This document shows, one piece after another, positions 1-6,372 of a DNA stretch of 6,515 nucleotides. The notes under the pieces are model-generated. The model saw only the letters and a program-made list of their open reading frames with translations. It was not told the origin of the DNA and did no database searches. The translations under genes and the position numbers were made by a program. Source of the stretch: Clostridiaceae bacterium (GTDB lineage: Bacteria > Bacillota > Clostridia > Saccharofermentanales > DTU023); assembly GCA_012841255.1 (NCBI GenBank), contig DUUZ01000215.1:1-6515 (forward strand). Direction: 5' to 3'. Each line of letters begins with the position of its first letter. Position 1 is the first letter of the stretch.

Positions 1-2
1 GC

Positions 3-122
3 TGGGTGGAAGAAAAGATGGAGAAACGCTATAATCGATTGGCTCTCCTGGAGCAGACTCCGGGGTTCCTTTCTATCCAGAGAAAAAATAAAGAAGTGCG
101 CGGCAGGGAGGAAGAGGAATGA
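3..122 (+). CDS. C-terminal end of an unidentified upstream protein (5' partial)
   Basis: Frame 3 is open from the left edge to a TGA at 120-122 and gives 39 residues starting WVEEKMEKRYNRLALLEQ and ending in a run of four glutamates. The segment is highly charged and probably helical; I do not recognise the family. The TGA overlaps the ATG of sdaAB in an ATGA arrangement, the usual mark of consecutive genes in one operon, which is the main reason to believe the frame is real. The other two forward frames do not fit: one stops at 32-34 and one runs through the sdaAB start. The alternative is that this is non-coding leader of sdaAB that happens to be open for 39 codons, so confidence is moderate. 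If real, sdaAB-sdaAA are the distal genes of a longer transcript and their promoter lies outside the window. Confidence 0.45.
   Translation, partial: WVEEKMEKRYNRLALLEQTPGFLSIQRKNKEVRGREEEE
106..117 (+). promoter_or_regulatory. Ribosome binding site of sdaAB
   Basis: A purine-rich GGGAGG (106-111) followed by AGAGG (113-117) precedes the ATG at 119. GGGAGG has a 7-base spacer and is the better Shine-Dalgarno match. It supports the ATG at 119, which is also where the conserved serine dehydratase beta sequence begins. Confidence 0.7.
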
Positions 123-817
123 CAATTTTCCAAAGCGTCTTTGACATTATCGGGCCGGTCATGGTCGGCCCCTCCAGTTCCCATACGGCGGGAGCCGTCC
201 GGATCGGGCTGGCGGCCCGCTCCATTTTTGAAGAGCAGCCGGATGAAGTGGACATCACCTTCTACGGCTCCTTCGGCCACACCTATAAAGGCCACGGCAC
301 CGACCTCGCCATTATTGCAGGACTTCTGGGCTATACCACCGAGAGCGTGGAAATCCGCCATGCCTATGAGATGGCCAAGGAGGCCGGGATGAAGGTCTCC
401 ATCGAGACTTCCGAGGAGATCTCCGAGCATCCCAACAAGGCCCGGGTCTGCATGAAGAAGGGGGGCCGGTCCATGTGCGTGTCCGGTATCTCCACGGGCG
501 GCGGCCTGATCGAGGTCACCGAGATCGACGGCTTCAATGTCCATATGAGTTGCGATGAACCCGTCACCTTGATCTTCCACCGGGACCGGCCCGGCCTCAT
601 CGCCCGGGTCACCCATATCCTGGGGGACGAGAATGTCAATGTCAGCCAGATGGAGGTCTCGAGGAAAGGCAGGGGCGAACGCGCCCTTATGCTCCTGGCC
701 ACGGATAATCCCATCCCGGCCCGGGCGTTGCGGAGCATCTCCCTGGTCGAGGATGTCGGCCCCATTATCTTCCTAAGTTCCCTGTCCGCTTCCACCCTGT
801 CCTGCAAGGAGGATTGA
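119..817 (+). CDS. sdaAB: L-serine dehydratase, iron-sulfur-dependent, beta subunit
   Basis: Beta subunit of the two-chain, [4Fe-4S]-type L-serine dehydratase, a cytosolic enzyme that with the alpha subunit deaminates L-serine to pyruvate and ammonia. The 232-residue protein opens with the family signature around residues 8-30 (FDIIGPVMVGPSSSHTAG), has a conserved SFGHTYKGHGTD block at 51-62, and a GISTGGG block at 123-129. Residues about 149-220 form a C-terminal ACT domain (HRDRPGLIARVTHILG), which in this family is a small-molecule binding or regulatory module. Length is close to the roughly 220 residues normal for the family, with a short extra tail (SASTLSCKED). The last codons double as the ribosome binding site of sdaAA: the TGA at 815-817 lies 2 bases before the sdaAA ATG. 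The pair is therefore likely translationally coupled and made in equal amounts. Identification is secure; whether the ACT domain binds serine here is inference. Confidence 0.96.
   Translation: MTIFQSVFDIIGPVMVGPSSSHTAGAVRIGLAARSIFEEQPDEVDITFYGSFGHTYKGHGTDLAIIAGLLGYTTESVEIRHAYEMAKEAGMKVSIETSEEISEHPNKARVCMKKGGRSMCVSGISTGGGLIEVTEIDGFNVHMSCDEPVTLIFHRDRPGLIARVTHILGDENVNVSQMEVSRKGRGERALMLLATDNPIPARALRSISLVEDVGPIIFLSSLSASTLSCKED
806..812 (+). promoter_or_regulatory. Ribosome binding site that fixes the sdaAA start
   Basis: A perfect AAGGAGG lies inside the last codons of sdaAB. The ATG at 820 is 7 bases downstream, an ideal spacing. The in-frame TTG at 814 is only 1 base away and could not use this site. 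This decides the start of sdaAA in favour of 820. Confidence 0.85.
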
Positions 818-819
818 CC

Positions 820-1719
820 ATGGCTTTAACCACACATTTTTCAGATGTCCTGGCCGATTGCCGGAAGAAGAACCTGACGCTCTCCCGCTATTTCTTCGAA
901 CGGGAGATCGCTATAGGCGACCGTGATGAAGAGGAGATCCTCCAGAAGATGGAGCGGAATCTCTGCATCATGGAGGATGCCGTCAAGCGCGGCCTGGAAG
1001 GCGTCGAGTCCTTCTCCGGCCTCTCCGGCGGCGACGCCAAGCGGATGCTGGTCTACATGAAGGAAGTCTCGCCCCTGGGTGACAGCCGCTATTTTGAAGC
1101 GGCCCTGAACGCCGTGGCCATCAATGAGGTCAACGCCTCCATGGGTATCATCTGCGCCACCCCCACGGCCGGTTCCTCCGGCATCGTGCCGGGGGTGCTT
1201 ATGGCCTTTCGGAACCGCTTGAACCTGGACCGCCGAAGCCAGATCGACTTCCTTTTCACCAGCGGCGGCTGCGGTATCCTGATCGGCAACCAGGCCTCCC
1301 TGTCCGGGGCAGCCGGCGGCTGCCAGGCGGAAGTGGGTTCGGCCTCAGCCATGGCGGCCGCGGCCTTGGTGGAAGCGGCAGGCGGCAGCCCCGAGGCGGC
1401 CGGCCACGCCCTGGCCATCTCCCTGCAGAACCTCCTGGGCCTCTCCTGTGACCCGGTGGCCAGCCTGGTCGAGGTTCCCTGCATCAACCGCAATGCGGTA
1501 GGCGCCGTCAACGCCATTGTGGCCGCTGAAATGGCCCTGGCCGGAGTCAAGAGCCGGATCCCGGTTGACGAGGTCATCCAGGCCATGGGTTCCATCGGCC
1601 GCATGATGCCGGTGGCCTTGCGGGAAACTGCCCTGGGCGGACTGGCCCAGACGCCGACGGCCCGGCGGATTGAAAAACAGCTGAAAGAGAAGGGTAAGGT
1701 GGACCTGGATAAGATCTAG
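820..1719 (+). CDS. sdaAA: L-serine dehydratase, iron-sulfur-dependent, alpha subunit
   Basis: Catalytic subunit of the [4Fe-4S] L-serine dehydratase (L-serine to pyruvate plus ammonia); works with the beta subunit encoded immediately upstream. The 299-residue product matches the normal family length. Visible signatures are ATPTAGSSG (residues 113-121), TSGGCGILIGNQ (about 147-158), a glycine/alanine-rich stretch with GGCQ, and a C-terminal GRMMPVALRETALGGLA. Three cysteines are in the positions expected to hold the cluster: C168 (GGCQ), C210 (SCDP) and C221 (PCIN). A fourth-ligand-free cluster that binds serine is known for this family. The cluster makes the enzyme oxygen-labile, which fits an anaerobe using serine as carbon and energy source. 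The start is the ATG at 820, not the TTG at 814, because of the AAGGAGG spacing. The TAG stop lies in a CTAG shared with the convergent helicase gene. Confidence 0.97.
   Translation: MALTTHFSDVLADCRKKNLTLSRYFFEREIAIGDRDEEEILQKMERNLCIMEDAVKRGLEGVESFSGLSGGDAKRMLVYMKEVSPLGDSRYFEAALNAVAINEVNASMGIICATPTAGSSGIVPGVLMAFRNRLNLDRRSQIDFLFTSGGCGILIGNQASLSGAAGGCQAEVGSASAMAAAALVEAAGGSPEAAGHALAISLQNLLGLSCDPVASLVEVPCINRNAVGAVNAIVAAEMALAGVKSRIPVDEVIQAMGSIGRMMPVALRETALGGLAQTPTARRIEKQLKEKGKVDLDKI
1716..1719. other. CTAG shared by two convergent stop codons
   Basis: The + strand TAG of sdaAA (1717-1719) and the - strand TAG of the helicase gene (complement of 1716-1718) occupy the same palindromic CTAG. There is no intergenic space, so no conventional terminator fits between the genes, and each transcript must run into the antisense of the other unless termination occurs inside a coding region. 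Confidence 0.9.
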
Positions 1720-4220
1720 GACATGTCCTGCCAGAATTCGGAAATAAGTTCCAGGGATTCATCCGCCTGCTTTGCCGGGCGGATTTTCCATTCCGGGGGC
1801 ATGAGCTGCCGGTAGTCTTCCCGCTCATAGCGGTCATCCACCAGCAAAATGAAGCCGAAATCCTCCTCGCTCCGGATCAGGCGGCCGGCGGCCTGGGTCA
1901 CCCGGTTGAAGCCGGGCCAGACATAGGCAAATTCAAAGCCCCGGCCGGACTTCTGGTCGTAGTACTGGCGCAGGATATCCCGTTCGGGTGAGATCCCGGG
2001 CATCCCCGTCCCGATGATGATGACCCCGGTCAGTTCCTCGCCCACCAGGTCCACCCCCTCATTGAAAAGGGAACCGATGACGGTCAGGCCCACCAGGGGC
2101 TTGGTCCTGTTTTTGGAGCGGAAATAGGAGAGGAAGTTCTCCTTCTGGCTCTCGGTCATGCGGGGCGGCTGGACCACAAAGTCGATGTCCTGGGCCTTCA
2201 AGGCGGACAGGTGACGGACCAGTTGCTTCTGGTAGGCAAAAGAAGGGGAGAAGACCAGGTAGTGGCCCTGGCGGAGCCGGGTCACATCCCGGATCAAAGC
2301 GGCTACCTCGGGCAGGGTCCGGGCCCGGTCCTTGTAGCGGATGGAGTAGGACGACAGGGTGACCACCAGGCGGCGGTCGGAGGAGAAGGGGGACTTCAAT
2401 CGGATGACCTCGGGCTTTTCCACTGCTGAGCGGGCATCGAGAAGCGACAGGTAATAGGGCAGGGGGGAGAGGGTGGCCGAAAAGAAGACCACGGGCGACC
2501 GGCCCCGGTAGATGTCGGTCAGATGGCGGGAGGCATCCAGGGCCAGGAGGGTGGCAAAGAGCTCCCCCTTGCCCGGGCTCCGGAAGGTCGTGATATAGGC
2601 GTCGTCATAGTAGCGGTCCAGGACCCTTTGGAAGAAGAGCAGGTCGAAATAGGCCGGCATCAGGATCTGGCGGCCGGGGAAGTCGGGATGGTCCTGGAAG
2701 AAGCGGGTCAGAAGTCCCGCCAGGGCCGTCACCCAGGACTTCCAGTTTTCGGGCAGGGAACGCGAGGCTAAAAAGCCCTCCTGCCGCATGGGCTGATGGA
2801 CATGCTGGCTTTCCCAGAAGGAGGCTTCATCCTCCTGGGCCGGCGCCAGGATCCTTCCCTCAAAGCGGTCCATGGCAGCAAGGAGCCGGCCTGTGATCTC
2901 CAGGGCCTTCTGATGATTTCCCCTGTTGATGCCCGGCAGCTGCCGGTGCCGGTCCAGCCCCTGGTAAAGAGTCTGAACGGCCGTTTTTTGCAGGATGGCT
3001 GAAAACATCTCCCGGGATCTTCGGGCCAGGTTGTGGGCCTCGTCCACCAGGAGGGTATAGCGGTGCTTGGGGTCGTCCAGGAAGTCCTGAAAGCGGACCC
3101 GGGGATTGAAAATGTAGTTGTAGTCGCAGATGACGGCATCGGTCGTGGGCAGAAGCGACAGCTGGAACTCGAAGGGGCAGATCTTGAACTCCCTGGAAAT
3201 AGAAAGGATAGTCTCCGGCAAGAGGCGGAGGGTCTTGTAGCTTTCAAAATTGGCGTCGGGGAGATGGTCGTAGAAGGAGAGCGCATAGGGGCACTGCTTC
3301 ATATCGCAGAAGTGCTCGGGGGACAGGCACATCTGCTCCTTGGCCCGAAGGGTCAGGGAGCGGATCAGGAAGCCCTCCTCTGCCATTTGATCCAGGCTCT
3401 CCTCGGCCACCTGCCGCTGGGAGCGGGTGGGGGTCAGGTAGAAGATGCGGTCGGTCAGGCCGTTGGCCTGGGCCTTGACGGCCGGGTAGAGGGTGGCCAT
3501 GGTCTTGCCGATCCCGGTCGGGGCCTGGACGAAGAGCACGGTCTTGTCCCGGATGGCGGAGATGACCTCCTGCATCATCTCTTTCTGGCCGTCCCGCAGG
3601 GACAGGTAGGGGAAGGAGGCCTCCTGGTTGGCCCGGTTCCGGGCCAGAAGATGAAGGTAGAGGGGGGTGACCTGGCGGGTGTAGGCTGCCAGAATCCGTT
3701 TCCATTCCCGCTCAAGCTCAGCCCGGGTATAGTGGCTTTCAACCAGGAAGCCCTCCCGGCCCTCGAGCGGGAGATAGCGGAGCTGAATGGTCAGGCTGGG
3801 AGGCAATCCTAAGTCTTCCTGGTCATAGAGCATGCGGCCGTAGAGGAGGGCCTGGGCCAGGTGGGCGGGGTCGCCGCCCGAAGGGAGTGTGGCCTTGTCC
3901 CCCCGGAAGCCCTTGACCTCGACCAGGATGGCCCGGCCGTCGGGATGGGTGGCCAGCAGGTCCAGGCGGCCGCCGACAGACAGGTCGAAGGGAAGTTCAG
4001 GATCCCGGTAGAGGCTCTTCAAAGAAAGTTCGGGATGCAGATCGAAGCCGGGGAAGTAATCCTGGGCCCGGTCAAAGAATTCCCGGTGGATCTGGTTGCC
4101 CTCGGGCCCCGTGATCCCGGCAAAAAATGGAGAAAGAAGGCCGCCCCGGCGCTCGGTCTTTTCTGCCAGTTCCCGGACGGCTGCCGTAAGAATGGGTCGA
4201 TCTGTTCCGGTGTTGTCCAA
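1716..4220 (-). CDS. PD-(D/E)XK nuclease-like / DinG-XPD-type Fe-S DNA helicase fusion
   Basis: An 834-residue cytosolic protein combining two modules. Residues about 60-150 look like a PD-(D/E)XK nuclease core: GGRLDLLA with D87, then ILVEVKG with E101 and K103. Residues about 205-800 are a superfamily 2 helicase of the DinG/XPD group: Walker A APTGIGKT (233-240), DEAH box (393-396), FFSATLSP (579-586), motif V GSLFNEGVDL (716-725) and motif VI QAAGRLIR (776-783). Between Walker A and DEAH, C298, C305, C310 and C348 are placed like the four cluster ligands of XPD/DinG proteins, so a [4Fe-4S] cluster is likely. Such helicases unwind DNA 5' to 3' in repair and resolve unusual structures; that role and polarity are inferred here. 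The start is TTG at 4220, the only start codon after an in-frame TGA; a GGGGGA about 6 bases upstream is a modest ribosome site, and the conserved VREL segment begins at residue 15. It lies 64 bases after thiD, with no functional link to thiamine. I give no symbol because DinG and YoaA relatives usually lack this exact layout. Confidence 0.9.
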   Translation of the reverse strand: MDNTGTDRPILTAAVRELAEKTERRGGLLSPFFAGITGPEGNQIHREFFDRAQDYFPGFDLHPELSLKSLYRDPELPFDLSVGGRLDLLATHPDGRAILVEVKGFRGDKATLPSGGDPAHLAQALLYGRMLYDQEDLGLPPSLTIQLRYLPLEGREGFLVESHYTRAELEREWKRILAAYTRQVTPLYLHLLARNRANQEASFPYLSLRDGQKEMMQEVISAIRDKTVLFVQAPTGIGKTMATLYPAVKAQANGLTDRIFYLTPTRSQRQVAEESLDQMAEEGFLIRSLTLRAKEQMCLSPEHFCDMKQCPYALSFYDHLPDANFESYKTLRLLPETILSISREFKICPFEFQLSLLPTTDAVICDYNYIFNPRVRFQDFLDDPKHRYTLLVDEAHNLARRSREMFSAILQKTAVQTLYQGLDRHRQLPGINRGNHQKALEITGRLLAAMDRFEGRILAPAQEDEASFWESQHVHQPMRQEGFLASRSLPENWKSWVTALAGLLTRFFQDHPDFPGRQILMPAYFDLLFFQRVLDRYYDDAYITTFRSPGKGELFATLLALDASRHLTDIYRGRSPVVFFSATLSPLPYYLSLLDARSAVEKPEVIRLKSPFSSDRRLVVTLSSYSIRYKDRARTLPEVAALIRDVTRLRQGHYLVFSPSFAYQKQLVRHLSALKAQDIDFVVQPPRMTESQKENFLSYFRSKNRTKPLVGLTVIGSLFNEGVDLVGEELTGVIIIGTGMPGISPERDILRQYYDQKSGRGFEFAYVWPGFNRVTQAAGRLIRSEEDFGFILLVDDRYEREDYRQLMPPEWKIRPAKQADESLELISEFWQDMS
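1718..1729. repeat. 12-base perfect palindrome at the convergent junction
   Basis: AGGACATGTCCT is its own reverse complement and covers the stop codons of sdaAA and the helicase gene. As RNA it can only form a 4-base stem with a 4-base loop, so it is no terminator. As DNA it could be a dyad binding site, but about one or two such 12-base palindromes are expected by chance in a window this size. Confidence 0.3.
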
Positions 4221-4232
4221 GCCCTTTCCCCC

Positions 4233-4254
4233 AAAGCTCTCTCTTGCAAGCTTT
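4233..4254 (-). repeat. Inverted repeat in the leader of the helicase gene
   Basis: AAAGCT and AGCTTT arms of 6 bases flank a 10-base loop just before the purine-rich GGGGGAAAGG that precedes the TTG start of the helicase gene. In RNA this would form a short hairpin directly upstream of the ribosome binding site. No T-run follows on either strand, so it does not read as an intrinsic terminator. A role in limiting translation of this gene is only a possibility. Confidence 0.35.
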
Positions 4255-4260
4255 CTTCAG

Positions 4261-4266
4261 ATTATA
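4261..4266 (-). promoter_or_regulatory. Possible -10 element (TATAAT) for the helicase gene
   Basis: A perfect TATAAT is read on the - strand in the 64-base gap between thiD and the helicase gene. It would place the transcription start about 33 bases before the TTG. The matching -35 position at a 17-base spacer reads TCTGAT, a poor match to TTGACA, and there is no TG extension. The helicase may therefore have its own weak promoter, or may simply be read through from the thiamine operon. Confidence 0.3.
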
Positions 4267-4284
4267 CCCCAGGGGGAGAAAGGA

Positions 4285-5079
4285 TCAGATGAAGTCCCCC
4301 TGAAGAGAGAACATGTGGTTGAGGGGTCCCGACCCCTGCCCTAAGTCCAGCATGGCCGACAGAGCCCCCGTGATAAAGTCCTTGGCCCTTTTCACGGCTT
4401 CTTCCAAGCTCATGCCCCGGGCCAGGTTGGAGGCGATGGCCGAGGACAGTGTACAGCCGGTCCCGTGGCTGTTGGGGTTATCGATCCGTGTGCCTTCGAA
4501 CCAGAAGGAAGCCTCACGGGTTAAAAGGAAGTCGGAGGCGTCGAGGAGGCCGTGACCGCCCTTGACCAGGACGGCTGTCCCGTGTTGCCCGTGAATCAAA
4601 CGGGCCGCCTCTTCCATGTCTTCCCGGCTCCGGATAGAGAGGCCGGAAAGCACTTGGGCCTCCGGAATATTGGGCGTGATGAGGCCGGCCAGGGGGAAGA
4701 GGAAAGTCTTCAAGGCCCCCACGGCTTCCGTCTCCATCAGGTTGGCACCGCTTGTCGCCACCATGACCGGGTCGAGCACAATATTCACGGCCTTGTATTC
4801 CGAAAGTTTGGAAGCTGTCATTTCAATCAGGGAGGCATTGGCCAGCATGCCGATCTTGACGGTATCGGGGAAGATGTCGGTGAAGACGGCATCCAGCTGC
4901 AGTCCCAAAAATTCAGGAGTGGATTCTATGACCGCTGTCACTCCCCGGGTATTTTGGGCGGTCAGGGCGGTCACCGCCGTCATGGCATAAAGGCCGTGGG
5001 CCGTGATGGTCTTGATGTCGGCCTGGATGCCGGCGCCTCCGCTGGAGTCGCTGCCTGCAATAGATAAAACACTTTTCAT
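4285..5079 (-). CDS. thiD: Hydroxymethylpyrimidine / phosphomethylpyrimidine kinase
   Basis: Bifunctional ribokinase-fold kinase that phosphorylates hydroxymethylpyrimidine (HMP) to HMP-P and then HMP-PP, the pyrimidine donor for ThiE. From the chosen start the protein has 264 residues, normal for ThiD. It begins MKSVLSIAGSDSSGGAG, the standard N-terminal substrate-binding signature. Further on are LTAQNTRGV, VKIGML, VLDPVMVATSGA, LITPNIPEA, VLVKGGH, the anion-hole motif SHGTGCT with C209, and GSGPLNH near the C-terminus. Two ATGs are possible, 5085 and 5079. GGAG at 5091-5088 is 2 bases from the first and 8 from the second, and the second gives the usual ThiD N-terminus, so I use 5079. The ATG at 5085 overlaps the stop of the HAD gene in ATGA form, so coupled initiation there adding two residues (MK) cannot be excluded. 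Last thiamine gene of the operon. Confidence 0.96.
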   Translation of the reverse strand: MKSVLSIAGSDSSGGAGIQADIKTITAHGLYAMTAVTALTAQNTRGVTAVIESTPEFLGLQLDAVFTDIFPDTVKIGMLANASLIEMTASKLSEYKAVNIVLDPVMVATSGANLMETEAVGALKTFLFPLAGLITPNIPEAQVLSGLSIRSREDMEEAARLIHGQHGTAVLVKGGHGLLDASDFLLTREASFWFEGTRIDNPNSHGTGCTLSSAIASNLARGMSLEEAVKRAKDFITGALSAMLDLGQGSGPLNHMFSLQGDFI

Positions 5080-5081
5080 TT

Positions 5082-5732
5082 TCATTTCTCCGAAAAATCA
5101 GGATGATCAAAGAAGACGGATTCATCGGCCAGCCCCAGGATCCTGTCCCAATTGTCTTTTTCTTCTTCTTCATAAACGCCGACCAGATAGAAGCCGGCCT
5201 CCTTGGCCGTCAGGGCCGCATGCCAGGCGTCCTCAAAGACCGCGATCTCGGAAGGATCGGCACTGAAACGGAGCGCCGCTTCCAGGTAGATGTCCGGATC
5301 CCTCTTGCTGATGCCCATGTCCTCGCAGGAGAGGAGGAACTCGAAGTAGGGAAGAATCCCCAGGCGTGAAAGACAGGCTTCCATCAGATCCAGGTCGGTG
5401 GCCGAGGCGACACACATGCGGACACCCCTGGCCTTCAGTTCCTCCAGAAGGGGAAGAACGCCGGGCTTCAGCGGGATATCCTGATGGTAATGGTCGGCCA
5501 TGATCTGGTTGAGTTCAGAAATGACCTGCTCCGCATCGACCTCCAGGTCGAAGTGACGGATGAAGAAGAGGGCGGATTCCGACAGGGTCAGGGAGCGGAC
5601 CTCATCTTCCAGTTCATCCAGGCCGCGAGTCAAGCCTTTCTTTGCCAGGTAGGTCCGGGCAAGCTTTCTCCAGTAGGGCATGGAGTCGACCAGGGTGCCG
5701 TCCATATCGAAGATGACATATTGTTTATCCAT
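5082..5732 (-). CDS. HAD-superfamily phosphatase of the beta-phosphoglucomutase-like group, in the thiamine operon
   Basis: A 216-residue cytosolic HAD hydrolase. Motif I is FDMDGTLVDS, with nucleophile D9 and acid/base D11. Motif II is VASATD, with S110. The motif III lysine is K143 in ISKRDPDIY, and motif IV is VFEDAWHA, with E167 and D168. A helical cap sits between motifs I and II, so it is a C1-cap enzyme like phosphoglycolate phosphatases and beta-phosphoglucomutases. All catalytic residues are present. The start is the ATG at 5732: a longer frame to 5867 exists but would run 142 bases into thiE and adds a non-HAD sequence. The gene overlaps the 3' end of thiE by 8 bases, and its TGA overlaps the first possible thiD ATG. 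This context implies a job in thiamine metabolism, such as dephosphorylating thiamine monophosphate or a pyrimidine or thiazole phosphate. That is inference; the fold does not reveal the substrate, and a general sugar phosphatase remains possible. Confidence 0.88.
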   Translation of the reverse strand: MDKQYVIFDMDGTLVDSMPYWRKLARTYLAKKGLTRGLDELEDEVRSLTLSESALFFIRHFDLEVDAEQVISELNQIMADHYHQDIPLKPGVLPLLEELKARGVRMCVASATDLDLMEACLSRLGILPYFEFLLSCEDMGISKRDPDIYLEAALRFSADPSEIAVFEDAWHAALTAKEAGFYLVGVYEEEEKDNWDRILGLADESVFFDHPDFSEK

Positions 5733-6372
5733 GGGAGTTGACCATCCTTTCAGATAAGTGAAGAAGTTCCCGCGCGGCCTCCCTCGGATCTTCCTTGCCG
5801 AAGATGGCCGAGACGACAGCCACCCCATCCAGGCCGGTCCCCGAAAGCTCCAGGATGTTGCCGGCATGGATGCCTCCGATGGCGACCGAGGGGAGGGGAG
5901 AGCGGCCTGTTATTTCTTTCATTAATCCATGATCCATGAGGGTGACATCGTCCTTGGTAGGGGTGGGGAAGACGGCGCCCAGGCCCAGGTAGTCGGCTCC
6001 CGCCCGGAAAGCTTCTTCGGCCTCCTTTGGACTGTGGACGCTGACCCCGATAAAAAGATCTGACCCGGCCCGGGCCCGGATTTCGGCCGCAGCCATATCC
6101 TCCTGGCCCACATGGATGCCGTCGGCTCCGACGGCCAGGGCAATTTCCACATTGTCGTTGATGATGAAGGGAACCTTGTACTTCCGGCAAAGTTCCTTGA
6201 TGACCCGGGCTTCCTCCATGAAATGCGAAGGATCCAGATCCTTCTCCCGAAGTTGTAGCGCGGTGATCCCGCCCTTCAGAGCTCCTTCAACCATCCGGTA
6301 GAAATCCCGGCCCTCAGCAAGGCCCCGGTCGGTCACAGCATAAAGTAAAAGTGAGGATTTATCGAATTTCAT
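5725..6372 (-). CDS. thiE: Thiamine-phosphate synthase
   Basis: Joins HMP-PP with hydroxyethylthiazole phosphate to give thiamine monophosphate and pyrophosphate. The 215-residue TIM-barrel protein is full length. Motifs in order: YAVTDR (11-16), QLREKD (40-45) which binds the pyrimidine pyrophosphate, FIINDN (69-74), ADGIHVGQED (83-92), GVSVHSPKEA (109-118), LGLGAVFPTPTKDD (129-142), VAIGGI (163-168) and GVAVVSAIF (183-191) that closes the phosphate site. The start is the ATG at 6372, with GGGGAG at 6388-6383 10 bases upstream. The gene begins inside the last codons of thiM (14-base overlap) and ends inside the first codons of the HAD gene (8-base overlap), so the cluster is surely one transcript. 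No cap domain, fusion or lesion is visible. Confidence 0.97.
   Translation of the reverse strand: MKFDKSSLLLYAVTDRGLAEGRDFYRMVEGALKGGITALQLREKDLDPSHFMEEARVIKELCRKYKVPFIINDNVEIALAVGADGIHVGQEDMAAAEIRARAGSDLFIGVSVHSPKEAEEAFRAGADYLGLGAVFPTPTKDDVTLMDHGLMKEITGRSPLPSVAIGGIHAGNILELSGTGLDGVAVVSAIFGKEDPREAARELLHLSERMVNSHG

Noticed and set aside
30..35. TATAAT on the + strand as a promoter for sdaAB
   Set aside because: No good -35 exists at 16-18 bases upstream (TGGAAG at a 17-base spacer matches only half), and the hexamer falls inside a probable upstream coding end as Tyr-Asn codons.
29..616. Open frame of 195 codons on the - strand, antisense to sdaAB
   Set aside because: sdaAB is certain on the other strand; the antisense product is low-complexity and His/Gly/Asp rich with no recognisable domain.
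814..819. TTG at 814 as the sdaAA start
   Set aside because: It is 1 base from the AAGGAGG site; the ATG at 820 has a 7-base spacer and fits the family N-terminus.
1089..1604. Open frame of 171 codons on the - strand, antisense to sdaAA
   Set aside because: It is Ala/Pro/Arg rich and lies wholly inside the unmistakable sdaAA gene.
3033..3812. Open frame of 259 codons on the + strand, antisense to the helicase gene
   Set aside because: It mirrors the helicase codons, is rich in Gly, Val, Leu, Glu and Gln as expected from GC-rich antisense frames, and has no family motif.
4267..4276. CCCCAGGGGG as a terminator stem after thiD
   Set aside because: The arms leave no loop, and no T-run follows on either strand.
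5733..5867. N-terminal extension of the HAD protein to 5867
   Set aside because: It overlaps thiE by over 140 bases, and the added residues lie before the normal HAD opening MDKQYVIFDMDGT.
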